Assembly: GCA_021018815.1 (NCBI GenBank)
Contig: JAITYX010000028.1
Coordinates: 4,791,001-4,855,000, forward strand
Length of the DNA: 64,000 bases
From: Talinum fruticosum
Taxonomy: Eukaryota; Streptophyta; Magnoliopsida; Caryophyllales; Talinaceae
Direction of reading: 5' to 3'
Positions 32,604-43,194 of the stretch are shown here, in pieces. The translations under genes were made by a program, and so were the position numbers. Within the stretch, counting starts at the first letter, position 1. Each line of letters opens with the position of its first letter. The notes below the pieces were generated by a model that worked only from the letters and a program-made list of their open reading frames with translations, was not told where the DNA came from and did not search any database.

Positions 32604-34126
32604 TGAAGGTTTGCTCGAGGAGAGTCCGAGTCACCCTAGAGGGGAGGTGAATAGGGTGATGAAAAATTCTTTCCGAAAGCACACACCTTTTGACAGAGAA
32701 GAGTCAAAGACAGATTCCGAGTCTAAGCGGGGGTCGGAAAATATTGGACTCGGAATGTAATGAATCGGAGTAAACACGTTCAGCAGGGATGTCCGAGCCT
32801 AGAATGAACTCGAAATAGAACACGAGAGAATTTACGTGGAAACCCTCCTGGGGCAGAAAACCACGGCCCGTGTCAATCCAGGACACGAAGTCAAATCCAC
32901 TATTTTGAGTCCACAAAATACCGTGAACTTGACGAACCCGAGTTGCTCCCTTAGACAACTCTATACAAGTTTTTCCTAGACTCATAAATTCCCTTATCCG
33001 ATCTAGTACTTCCTAGCTGAGATAACCCTTACAGCTAGGGACAACTAAGCTGAGTTAACCCTTACGGCTTAGTCAAGGGACCTTACAAAGAATGTAAGAA
33101 GTGTTTGTAATCGAGTACAAGACCTTACAACTCGTAAAGTAATGAAGTACGAGTAGGAGTTGTAAGTTGAAGATTGAAAGTAAATACAATAACTTTGTTC
33201 AAGTTGGAGTATTGACAATGTGTTCCGCTATCTTCAAGTCTTGTGAAGTGGCTTCTATTTATAGATAGCCAGGCAGAGTAGCCGTTATCTTCATCTGCCG
33301 ACCGAGAGTCTTCGTGACCGATGTGAAGGGCTTTCGAGTCACTCGAAAGTATCCGTTGAAATATGAACGTTGGACAACGGTTTAACTCTCTTGGAAGTCC
33401 CGAAACCATTGGTTGTGTCTTGAAAAATGAGGTGGAAACCACCGTTAGGCTTAGCGTTCCAGTTTTCCGGATATGGAAGCGCACGACTTCGACACAATCT
33501 TCCGGGACTAGAGCAGGGAAGGTGAAAAGCTATATCTGCTAGTGATTTGACGTTACGAAGCCGGCTACTTTTGTAGTTTGAAAAGATATCCTCGATTGAA
33601 TAACCTACAAAAGTAAAACACCTTCGGTTCTCAAAGTATAAAATACTTTGGTCCAAGGTTAGACACGAGATAATAATATAATCATGATAATTAACCAACA
33701 GATTATCCGAGTCGAAAAGAAATGGAATATTCCGAGTCTAATATCCATGATACTCGGAATTCCATATGACTTAGTCCGAAGCAACGAATCAAGTTCTATA
33801 ACAAATATCGAGTGGGAAACACTTGATGTAGACTAAGCATGAAATGAACTACGAATGCCGACTTTGAAAACAATAGAGTAGATAATCACGAGTCGATTCC
33901 GAGTGAGAGTGGACTCGGAGTAAAGAACAAGTTTTACGAGTCGCTAACCGAAAAGCGATTAAATAGATAAGTGAAGGCCGAATCGCATAGAAAAGATACT
34001 ATTTCACTCAAGTAAGTTTCTTAGACACAGAGAATGCCTTGGAATCAAAACACTATATGAATGACATCGTTATACCCGATTCCTTTTGCATGACTCGAAA
34101 TATATAAAGCGATGTCCGAGTCTTCA
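32604..34126 (-). repeat. 3' LTR of copia E
   Basis: 1,523 bp; on minus it runs from TGAAGACTCGGACATCG (34126) to AGCAAACCTTCA (32604). Its U3 palindrome is reduced to TTTCGAGTGACTCG. Nearly identical to 41663-43189. Confidence 0.95.
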
Positions 34127-34560
34127 ATCTCCCCTTTTGATGAAAGGCATTCCATACTTAAACGTAAACTTTGTTAGAGGGAAATAGAATGATTCGAGTA
34201 GTTTGAGTAAAAGTAAGGCATATTAAATGAATCGGAGCAATGTTGGCTATATCAAAGCAAAATAAAGTATGCTTGAACTCATTAAATCGGAAAAATAAAG
34301 GACTCATAAATTAATAAGGAAATGCATTCGGTTCATAAAAATATTACAAGGGCGGAAAGAACTCCCGCGGAAAGAACTCCCCTAGACAAGACAATCGGTT
34401 TCGACTACAATTTCTCCCCTTGCCTTTCAAAGAAAAACAAGACACAAAAAGAAGGGAGAAAAGTACAATTAAGACACACAAGTTGTCCGGACAAAAAGAA
34501 AATTTTGAAAAACGAAATTCTGGAGGCACCGAGGAATCGTGACGCAGTGCATGGCTCCAA
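34127..34560 (-). promoter_or_regulatory. Polypurine tract and 3' untranslated region, copy E
   Basis: ATCTCCCCTTTTG at 34127-34139 is the minus-strand polypurine tract. The AT-rich part that follows has no supported gene. The C-terminal aORF motif seen in B and D is not found here. Confidence 0.7.
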
Positions 34561-36158
34561 CTAGGAAGGAGGGGATTTGTGAGTGGAGGCGGAGGTGCGC
34601 CGGCGCCGATAAGATCTTGACGATGTGCTTGAGCGCGGCGAAGGGAGAACCGGAACAGCTCGCAGGGGCTCGGCTCGAGTGGCCGACCCGGAGAAAGTGG
34701 ATCGAGGGGTTCTTCCCTTGGAACCTCGGGGGCTGGAGGGGCTGCTCTGGCCGACTCGCCGGAGGAGCGAGATCTTCGACCCACTCGGACCGCCGTCCGA
34801 GCCGAGTACAGCGATTTGAGCTTGGGAGCAGGCCGTCCCTCGTAGTTGCCACGGCCTCTTCTTCCCTTTGCCCGGAAGGAGCCGCCTCACTGCAGGTTCC
34901 TCGGCGTCCTCCGCTGCATCTTCCGCTTCTTCCTCGGCTTCCTCGGCTTCCTCGCTCTCCGAGGAGGTCGGGCTCGGGCTTGAAGACGCCTCGGATGGGT
35001 CCGAGTCTTCCGGGTCCCGAGCGGCCTTGGACCGTCTCTCTCGAGGAGCTCAGCCAGCTCCTTCTGCTCCTTAACCAGCTCTCTCATCTCAAGAACGAGA
35101 GACTGCTGCTCTCGGATTTGGGACTGACCGGTCTTTTGGTTGATGGTCGGACCTCGAAGGACGGACTTGAAACCTCGGAGCATGTCTCTGAAATAAGAAG
35201 ACACGGAGGTGATCTTGTCCATGAAAACAGGAGACAAGAGGGCGAGAGAGTTTTGGAAGCACCGGAGGTGGAGGCACCACCGGGGAAGAGGGAAGAGGGA
35301 GAGGGGTGGATTTCGAGTCCGAGGTGGAGAAGGAGGCCTCGGCTACGAGTTGTGAACCCGGACACCGGGGTTGGTTTCCTGGTATCTCGTACCCTCGGAG
35401 TTCCTTCTTGCCGACCACAATGGCCGCCTCGGACACCGCGTTAGGGTCGGAGGGAAGAGGAACTTGGAATTGTTTGAAGACAAGGGTGAGAAGAGCACCG
35501 AAAGGAAGGGAGGTGTTCTTCTTGGTTTGAAGTTGAGCCAGCACAGCTGCCATCCGCTCAATGATGGAGGGGAAGAGGTCGACTTCGTATCCCTCCGGGA
35601 TATCGAAGAGGGCTTTGAGGTGCTTGGAGTTGGGGTTCTCCTTGCTAGAATGCTGAGAGAAGAAGGTTCTCATCGGCAGAAACACGAAGCCTGGCTTTTG
35701 ACTTCAACCGAGTCACGAAAAGTTCTTTCCGGACCCGGGGAATTCTTTAGCGTATTTTTCAAAGAAGTCGTCGGCGACTTCAGTGAAGGGGATAGGGTTG
35801 CTTGTTCAAGAAAAGAGAAGAAACTTTGAACGAGACGGTGAAGGAGAGAGGTGTTGATACTGAACGGTAATGTTCCGTACCCTAGAGGTTAGAACATTTT
35901 CGAGTGAGAGAGGTGAGTATAAAACTCGAAACGAGTTCGGGATAGATGAACTCGCTGAAACACAAGAAATGGTAGACTCCTGTGGTTTGGATGTTGGACA
36001 ACCAAGAAAATTTGGTTGTTGGGAAGAACTTGTCGTCCAGCAGCAAGATGCTTGGGTGACAATGGGTTTTGAGGGGGTTGAGCTTTCGACTTGTTGGTGC
36101 GGGGCTTTTTGGAGGATGAAGAAACCCGAAAGTCGGGGTGGTTTCCTCTTTTAGGCAT
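34561..36158 (-). pseudogene. Extra ORF (aORF), copy E, possibly frame-shifted only by artefact
   Basis: The ATG at 36158 (MPKRGNHPDF) is followed by a basic stretch (SSKKPRTNKSK) and, after a one-base shift, LLDDKFFPTTKFSWLS and FSEFIYPELVSSF. After further shifts, 35685-35237 gives MRTFFSQHSSKENPNSK, EGYEVDLFPSIIERMAAVLAQL and FGALLTLVFKQFQVPLPSDP, then a Pro-rich linker. A coiled-coil segment (MRELVKEQKELAELLE) is near 35060 and an acidic EEAEEAEEEAEDAAEDAEE stretch near 34920-34970. The C-terminus diverges from B and D and its end is uncertain. The second half is strikingly GC-rich. Function unknown; same family as 29953-31486. Confidence 0.65.
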
Positions 36159-36260
36159 TGTGAGAGATGAAAAGATGAAACTTTTCGAAGGAGAAAGAGA
36201 AAGAGATGGAGGTGTAGAAGAGAAGAAAACGAAAATGAGAAGAGAGCGATCGAAAACTTA

Positions 36261-36276
36261 CGAGAGAGAGAGAGAG
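36261..36276 (-). repeat. (CT)n tract before the aORF (copy E)
   Basis: GA repeat on +, CT on the coding strand, inside the roughly 240-base leader between the internal TATA box and the aORF ATG. Confidence 0.75.
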
Positions 36277-36396
36277 CTTCTTCGATGCTCGGCAGACGAT
36301 CAAGGGAACACTCGTTCACGTAGAGAACTTCCGCGAGAGGGTTTGAGTTTGAGAGGGAAGGAGTTTGAGAATACCGAGAGGAAGATGAATAGACGT

Positions 36397-36404
36397 TATT
36401 TATA
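36397..36404 (-). promoter_or_regulatory. Internal TATA box before the aORF (copy E)
   Basis: TATAAATA on minus (CTTTATAAATAACG), about 240 bases before the aORF start. Upstream at 36670-36688 is GTTTCGAGTGACTCGAAAC, the U3-type palindrome, and at about 36495 an AACCGTTGAA motif. Confidence 0.65.
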
Positions 36405-36799
36405 AAGAATACGCGCGCCCGTTCACTATCCGTTAAGTAACTCCGTTCCGTCTTACCCGTCCATCGATCATTAATGCCCGGTGTGACAGTTCTCCTTCAA
36501 CGGTTGAGATAACAATGGTTTGAAATCTGCGGTTAAGATCCGATCGCAGCGCTCGAGAAAGAGAGAGAAAAAGAGTTTGAAATTATAATCCGAAACTCTC
36601 CATTGTTCTAGAGATAGCTTCGGAAAATTTGAAGTCCAATTTTCTCTACGTCCGAGTTTGACTCGAAAAGTTTCGAGTGACTCGAAACACGAAATAACTA
36701 CTGGCCCAAGTATCACATGATCAATCGAACCAATGGTTATTGACAACTAAAGCACATAGCACATAAAAATGCAAGAATCATAACGCGAAACTAAGCATT

Positions 36800-37440
36800 T
36801 AACATACCAAGCTCATTCCGAATAAAACGAATTGTTCTTCACCAAGAGGCTTAGTAAAGATATCAGCTAATTGAAGATTAGTAGGAATGAATTCAAGTGT
36901 AATGTCACCCTTTTACGAGTGATCGCGTAAGAAATGATACCGACTTCAATATGCTTTGTTTTTGAGTGCTTGGACAGATTCTTAGTGATACGGATTGCGC
37001 TTTGATTGTCACACTTGATTGGAACCGAGTTGAGACATAGTCCGAGATCCTTCAAGTGTTGTTTTATCCGAGAGAATCCGAGCGCAACAAGCTCCAGCGG
37101 CAATATATTCAGCTTACGCAGTTGATAGAGCTACCGAGTTTTGCTTCTTTGAGTGCCAGGATATTAGGGATTGACCCGAAACCGGCAAGCTCCGGATGTG
37201 CTCTTTCGATCAACTTTGTATCCTCGCGTAGTCCGCGTCTCGAGTACCCGGTCGAGTCGGCTTTGAGTCTCCGGAGTACCATAGTCCTAGATTCCGAGTG
37301 CTCGCAAGATATCTCGAATATTCTCTTCACCGCAGTGAGATGTGATTCTTTTGGATTAGCTTGAAATCGTGCACATAAACAAACACCGAACATTATATCC
37401 GGTCCGCTTGAAGTAAGATATAGCAGTGATCCAATCATAC
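36800..37440 (-). pseudogene. pol: RNase H (copy E)
   Basis: On minus the frame pieces read MIGSLLYLTSSGPDIMFGVCLCARFQANPKESHLT (start of the domain), then the STGYS/GLR and SAY regions in shifted frames, and IKQHLKDLGLCLNSVPIKCDNQSAIRITKNLSKHSKTKHIEV (about 36930-37060), which includes the third catalytic Asp block. Frameshifts mostly fall at CG-rich words and may be artefacts. The polyprotein ends near 36800. Confidence 0.8.
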
Positions 37441-38300
37441 CTCGATAGAGTTTCGATCTATCGCTTTACCTGTCTCATCCGAGTCGAGTTTTATACTGCT
37501 TGCTCATAGGAGTAGATGCGTGCTTTGCATCTTGAAGTTTGTATTTCTTCAGCAGTTCCTTGGTGTACTTTGATTGATGGACAAAGATTCCATCTTTGTC
37601 TTGTTTGATTTGCAGCCCAAGGAAAAAGTTGAGTTCTCCCATCATGCTCATTTGGAACTCTTGACTCATCAACTCGGAAAATTCTCGGCACGTAAATTCA
37701 TTAGTAGCACCGAAAATAATATCATCAACATATATTTGAACAATGAGAAAATCTTTCCCTTTGGTCTTTATGAATAGAGTTTTGTCAATCTGACCTCTTT
37801 TGAAATCATTTTGAACCAGAAACTGCTCGATCTTTCATACCAAGCTCTAGGGGCTTGCTTAAGACCATAGAGAGCCTTTTGAAGTTTGAAAACATGATTT
37901 GGAAATTCCGAGTTTTCAAAACCAGGAGGCTGCTCGACATAGACCTCTTCTTCAATAAAACCATTGAGAAAGGCACACTTAACATCCATTTGATATAATT
38001 TAATATGCATGCAGGATGCAAATGCCAACGATATTCTAATGGCTTCAATTCTAGCTACTCGGTGCAAAGGTTTCCCCACAATCAATTCCTTCTTCTTGAT
38101 TGTAACCCCGAGCTACAAGTCTAGCCTTGTTTCGACTACTACTCCACCCTCATCCAGTTTGTTTTTGAAAACCCATTTGGTTCCTATAACTGGGTGGTCG
38201 GAAGGTCGGTTGGTCGAGTCCGGACTTGGTTTCTCTCGAATTGATTCAGCTCTTCTTGCATGGCCTCTACCCATTCGGGTTCATTAAGGGCCTCTAGTGC
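37441..38300 (-). pseudogene. pol: Reverse transcriptase (copy E)
   Basis: On minus: [13 protein letters not shown] (about 38270), [60 protein letters not shown] (one open piece, 37768-38085), ALYGLKQAPRAWYE, IYVDDIIFGA with an intact YVDD (about 37715-37745), and MMGELNFFLGLQIKQDKDGIFVHQSKYTKELLKKY. Catalytic motifs are intact; two or three one-base shifts separate the pieces. Confidence 0.88.
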
Positions 38301-39580
38301 ATTTTGGGTTCGATTAGTGAAATGAATGCAGTGAATGCACATAGATTATGAAGAGAAGAGCGAGTTCTTACCCCACTCGTTGATATCGGAAATAATGTTT
38401 TCTTGGGGATGACTAGAAGTAAATTTGAATGCTTTACCAGTCCTTTGATTCACCAGATTTGTTGGTTGAATTGCTTGATCTTCGAAGCTTGCTCTAAGTG
38501 ATCTTCTTCACCGACTTGCTCGTTACGAGCGACCTCTTGAGTTGTCTCATTCCGAGCTTCCTCGTTCGAGTGGTCTCCTTCGAGTCTTTATAGACTCATC
38601 TTCATCATCATCCTTTCCGAGCTTCGGCTTCGAGTATGAAGATTCACTTGGTTTTCCCTGTTCAAGCTCATCAAACACTACGTGGATACTTTCTTCCACT
38701 TTGTTAGTTCTCTTGTTGAATATACGATAAGCTTTGCTATGAGAAGAATAACCTAGAAAGATTCCTTCGCTCGACCGAGCATCAAACTTGGTCGGATGAT
38801 CCTTACCGTTGTTGTGGACAAAGCACTTACACCCGAAAGATCCGAAATAGGAGATATTTGGCTTCCTTCCTTTGTAGAGCTCATAAGGTGTTTTCTTCAG
38901 AATGGGTCCGATGAGGCATCGATTGAGAGTGTAGTTGGCTATGTTTATCGCCTCCGCCCGTAAATAGTAAGGCGAGTTGTGTTCAATCATCATCGTCCTT
39001 GCTATTTCTTCAAGGGTTCTGTTCTTTCTTTCAGTCTACTCCATTCTGCCGAGGAGTTCTGGTGCTGAGAAGTTGTGAGAAATTCCATTCTTGTCACAAA
39101 ACTCGAGAATTCCGAGTAGTCGAACTCCCTTCCATGGTCGGTTCGAATCTTTTGAATCCGAGTCCGAGACTCAACTTGAATCCGAGTCCGAGACTCAACT
39201 TGAATCTTTCTACGAGCTTGCTGAACTCCTTAAAGGCCTCATTCTTATGCTTCGAAAACACACCCGTGTAAATCTTGAAAAATCATCAATAATAACAAGT
39301 ATGTAAGATTTACCTCCGAGACTCTTTACAGGATTTCACCACATAAGTCCATGTGTAGTAATTCAAGCACGTTGGATGTGGAAACTGTCTTCGAGAGATT
39401 TGAATGAAGATCCGACTTGTTTCCCTTTGGTGCATGCTCCACATACCGATCTCTTACCCGAGAGCTTTACCTCTTTGGTGGTCTCATCTCGTGATGTAGC
39501 ACTTGGATTGAGTGAATTTTACCTCTTGACCTTTGTCACAAAGTCGGGAGATGCTAAGTAGGTTGTACTTAAGTCCTTTG
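38301..39580 (-). pseudogene. pol: Integrase, zinc-binding part deleted (copy E)
   Basis: The C-terminal half is one open frame (38547-38993): PYYLRAEAIN, KPNISYFGSFGCKCFVHNNG, EGIFLGYSSHSKAYRIFNKR. The core shows LLHMDLCGEI (Asp, about 39340) and RTDHGREFDYSEF (Asp, about 39135), but the Glu block near 39030 is disrupted (NGV followed by changed codons). About 190 bases present in D (45220-45420), covering the His half of the zinc-binding HHCC domain, are missing at a junction near 39460. E would need integrase from another copy. Confidence 0.82.
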
Positions 39581-39829
39581 ACAAGGTAGACTGGGCTCAC
39601 CAGATTGTTTCCATTACCAATCTTCCCAGTGCCCACTATCTTGCCCTTCGCTGTCATCACCAAAAGTCACCTTTCCTCCTTTATATGACTCCAGCTCGGA
39701 AAAGAGTCCTTGGTCACCCGACATGTGTCGAGAACATCCGCTGTCCAGGTACCAGTGTCCTTTGATCTTTTCGAGTGACCTGCAAAACAGAGAGAATCTA
39801 ACCCTTCTCACTTCCTCTAACGAACCCAA
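39581..39829 (-). pseudogene. pol: Copia protease with DSG (copy E)
   Basis: On minus: KGHWYLDSGCSRHMSG, then SELESYKGGKVTFGD (39614-39770). The catalytic DSG is intact here, unlike B and G (DGG) and D (broken). The frame shifts soon after GDD. Confidence 0.85.
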
Positions 39830-41603
39830 GTAACATTCCTTACTGTGGTTCTTTCTCGAGGAAGAAGGTACTTCGGAACCCAGATTTGAATGACTTTGGG
39901 TTTAGTCCGATTCCGAGTCTCCTTCTTTTCGGAGAACCGAGTCCGTGTCTCTTTCCTTTTAAAAACCTTTCCTTTTGAAACGAGAGGAAAATGGTTTCTT
40001 TTTGTAAATAGGTCCGGGTTTAGTCCTCCTTTCATTTTTGTGAATGGGACCATGCTCAGCCTTTTTGAACTTAACAGATTCGGAATCCTTTTGAACAATT
40101 CCGAGTAAGAATTAGATTCTTCCTCTTTGTTGAAACCAAGACCTTCTTTTCGAAATGAGACACATTGTGATCCTAAGAGCATATCAAGGTTCTTCTGTCC
40201 TTGAGAAAACTTTAAAACCGGATCTTGAGACTCAATGAGCTTCGTTTCGGTTGCTCATTTTCTTTTCTGAGTAACTCGGACTCGGTCTCATTAGTTTGAG
40301 CACTTGTCTTGAGTTCTCTCGAGTGTGAGTCTCAGCTTTTCCAATTCATTTTTTAAAAAGATGCTCTCGAAGTGATTGACTCCAGTTGTTCTTTGAAATG
40401 AGAAGAATCGAATTGGACTTTTCTTCCAAAGTGAAGATGTATTTAGCTAAATCAACTTTGGAAAATTTGAGGAAGTAGTTTATTACCTCTTGAGGATCGG
40501 TTTCCTCGTTGTCCGAGTCCGAGTCCGACTCTCTTTCAGCCTTCGAGTCGAAATTGCCATCGGACACTTCGAGTCATCCGAGTCTTCGTCGTCTTCGGAT
40601 GAGTCCTCGTCACTTCATGTTGCCATCATGGCCTTTTTCTTCTTCCTGTCCCTTCTTTGTTTTGGACAGTCCTTGACTATGTGGTCTTTGCTACCACATT
40701 CAAAACATCCGAACTTTTAGACAAGGATAACTTTGAGGGTGAAGAAAACTTACCTTTTCTGTCTCTCTTGTCCTTTTTGTAGAATTCTTCTTTTGGCCTT
40801 TTATCCCATTTTTTGTGCTTCATCATTCTCTTGAAGCCTCTTGCAATAAGTGCCATGGGATCATCTTCGAGTCGGAGGAGCTTGGACTTGCTTCTTTGGA
40901 TTCCGAGGCTTTAAGCGCGATGTTCTTTTTGGAAGTACCCTCAGCATCTTCTTCTTCCGGATGTATCTCATGGGTCGAAGCTTTCCAATGAGCTCGTCCG
41001 GCTTCAAGAGTGAGAGGTTCCGAGCCTCTTCTATGGCGATTACCTTCGGACCCCATCGTTTCTTGGGTAGGCTTCGAGAATTTTCCGGCACATTTCTTCA
41101 TGGGAGATTTTCTTTCCCGGAGATTTGAGATTGTTGGTGATCTCAGTGAAGCGTATGAACATCCGAGTAATGTTCTCTTCGGCTCCATTTTGAAAAGCTC
41201 ATATTTGTGAAGATACTCGACCGATCTTCGCTTGTCTCACTCGGCTTGTACCTTCGTAGGTGTTGACCGAGTGTCCCACACCTCTTTAGCAGAGTCACGA
41301 GCAGAGACTCGATTATATTCTTCCGAGCTTATGGCGCACATGAGGATGTTCATGGCTTTGAAGTTCTTTCGAACTTCTGCGCCTGTCGGCGTGAACTCGG
41401 CCTTTGTCTTTGGAAGGATTCGAATTCATCTGTCTTCGTTGGGATGTAGTTTCCTTGTTGTATGATTTCCCATACTTCTTCGTCGTGATCCATAAGGAAA
41501 CATTCCATCGGCTTCTTCCAAGTGACCGAAATTTGAACCTTTGAATTTTGGTGGCCTGTTGGAAGATCTTCCTTCGTCGAACTCTCCGGTGTTCACGAGC
41601 CAT
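39830..41603 (-). pseudogene. gag: Gag with CCHC knuckle (copy E)
   Basis: The ATG at 41603 is the family start. A shift a few codons later moves the frame of NTGEFDEGRSSN. Then the UBN2-type capsid region, EEARNLSLLKPDELIGKL, the HEIHPEEEDAEGTSKKNIALKASES stretch (about 40960), a Lys-rich part, a CCHC zinc knuckle CFECGSKDHIVKDC (about 40665-40710), the acidic tail, and a long basic C-terminal part (FKRKETRTRFSEKKETRNRT, 39900-39990). The protein would be about 590 residues. Most lesions are single-base, at CG/CHG words. Confidence 0.82.
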
Positions 41604-41648
41604 CCGATCTTTAAACCTTTGGACTGTTAGATCCTTTCCGAAAGGCTA

Positions 41649-41662
41649 GGCTCGATACCAAT
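41649..41662 (-). promoter_or_regulatory. Primer-binding site, copia E
   Basis: ATTGGTATCGAGCC on minus, directly next to the 5' LTR. It lacks one A compared with the usual TGGTATCAGAGCC. Confidence 0.85.
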
Positions 41663-43189
41663 TGAAGGTTTGCTCGAGGAGAGTCCGAGTCACCCTAGAG
41701 GGGGTGAATAGGGTGATGAAAAATTCTTTCCGAAAGCACACACCTTTTGACGAGAGAAGAGTCAAAGACGGATTCGAGTCTAAGCAGGGGTCGAAAATAT
41801 TGGACTCGGAATGTAATGAATCGGAGTAAACACGTTCAGCAGGGATGTCCGAGCCTAGAATGAACTCGGAAATAGAACACGAGAGAATTTACGTGGAAAC
41901 CCTCCTGGGCGGAAAACCACGGCCCGTGTCAATCCGGACACGAAGTCAAATCCACTATTTTGAGTCCACAAAATACCGTGAACTTGACGGAACCCGAGTT
42001 GCTCCCTTAGACAACTCTATACAAGTTTTTCCTAGACTCATAAATTCCCTTATCTCGATCTAGTACTTCCTAGCTGAGATAACCCTTACAGCTAGGGACA
42101 ACTAAGCTGAGTTAACCCTTACAGCTTAGTCAAGGGACCTTACAAAGAATGTAAGAAGTGTTTGTAATCGAGTACAAGACCTTACAACTCGAAAGTAATG
42201 AAGTACGAGTAGGAGTTGTAAGTTGAAGATTGAAAGTAAATACAATAACTTTGTTCAAGTTGGAGTATTGACAATGTGTTCCGCTATCTTCAAGTCTTGT
42301 GAAGTGGCTTCTATTTATAGATAGCCAGGCGAGTAGCCGTTATCTTCATCTCGCTGACCGAGAGTCTTCCGTGACCGATGTGAAGGGCTTTACGAGTCAC
42401 TCGAAAGTATCCGTTGAAATATGAACGTTGGACAACGGTTTAACTCTCTTGGAAGTCCCGAAACCATTGGTTGTGTCTTGAAAAATGAGGTGGAAACCAC
42501 CGTTAGGCTTAGCGTTCCAGTTTTCCGGATATGGAAGCGGACGGCTTCGACACAATCTTCCGGGACTAGAGCAGGGGAAGGTGAAAAGCTATATCTGCTA
42601 GTGATTTGACGTTCGAGCTCGGCTACTTTTGTAGTTTGAAAAGATATCCTCGATTGAATAACCTACAAAAGTGAAACACCTTCGGTTCTCAAAGTATAAA
42701 ATACTTTGGTCCAAGGTTAGACACGGATAATAATATAATCATGATAATTAACCAACAGATTATTCGAGTCGGAAAAGAAATGGAATATTCCGAGTCTAAT
42801 ATCCATGATACTCGGAATTCCATATGACTTAGTCTCGAAGCAACGAATCAAGTTCTATAACAAATATCGAGTGGGAAACACTTGATGTAGACTAAGCATG
42901 AAATGAACTACGAATGCCGACTTTGAAAACAATAGAGTAGATAATCACGAGTCGGATTCTGAGTGAGAGTGGACTCGGAGTAAAGAACAAGTTTTCCGAG
43001 TCGCTAACCGAAAAGCGATTAAATAGATAAGTGAAGGCCGAATCGCATAGAAAAGATACTATTTCACTCAAGTAAGTTTCTTAGACACGAGAGAATGCCT
43101 TGGAATCAAAACACTATATGAATGACATCGTTATACCCGATTCCTTTTGCATGACTCGGAAATATATAAAGCAAGTGTCCGAGTCTTCA
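41663..43189 (-). repeat. 5' LTR of copia E
   Basis: 1,527 bp, nearly identical to the 3' LTR. On minus the TATA core CTATAAATAG is at 42311-42320 and the palindrome CGAGTCACTCG at about 42392-42402. The right edge TCTTCA (43189) is followed by the duplication CATGT. Confidence 0.95.
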
Positions 43190-43194
43190 CATGT

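Larger units (their letters stand above)
32604..43189 (-). mobile_element. Copia copy E, 10.6 kb, CATGT target duplication
   Basis: The most complete element in the window. Minus strand: 5' LTR 41663-43189, PBS, gag, protease, integrase (with a gap), RT, RNase H, internal TATA, extra ORF, polypurine tract, 3' LTR 32604-34126. The 5 bp duplication CATGT is exact (32599-32603 and 43190-43194), and joining the flanks continues the RNase H of D. The LTRs are nearly identical in length (1,523 and 1,527 bp) and differ mainly by small changes at CHG/CG sites, so E is the youngest large insertion here. Confidence 0.95.

Noticed and set aside
34539..35444. Longest ORF in the window (301 codons, +)
   Set aside because: It is antisense to the extra ORF of copia E, in a GC-rich stretch where several frames are open by chance; no domain is visible and the coding-strand frames match D and B.
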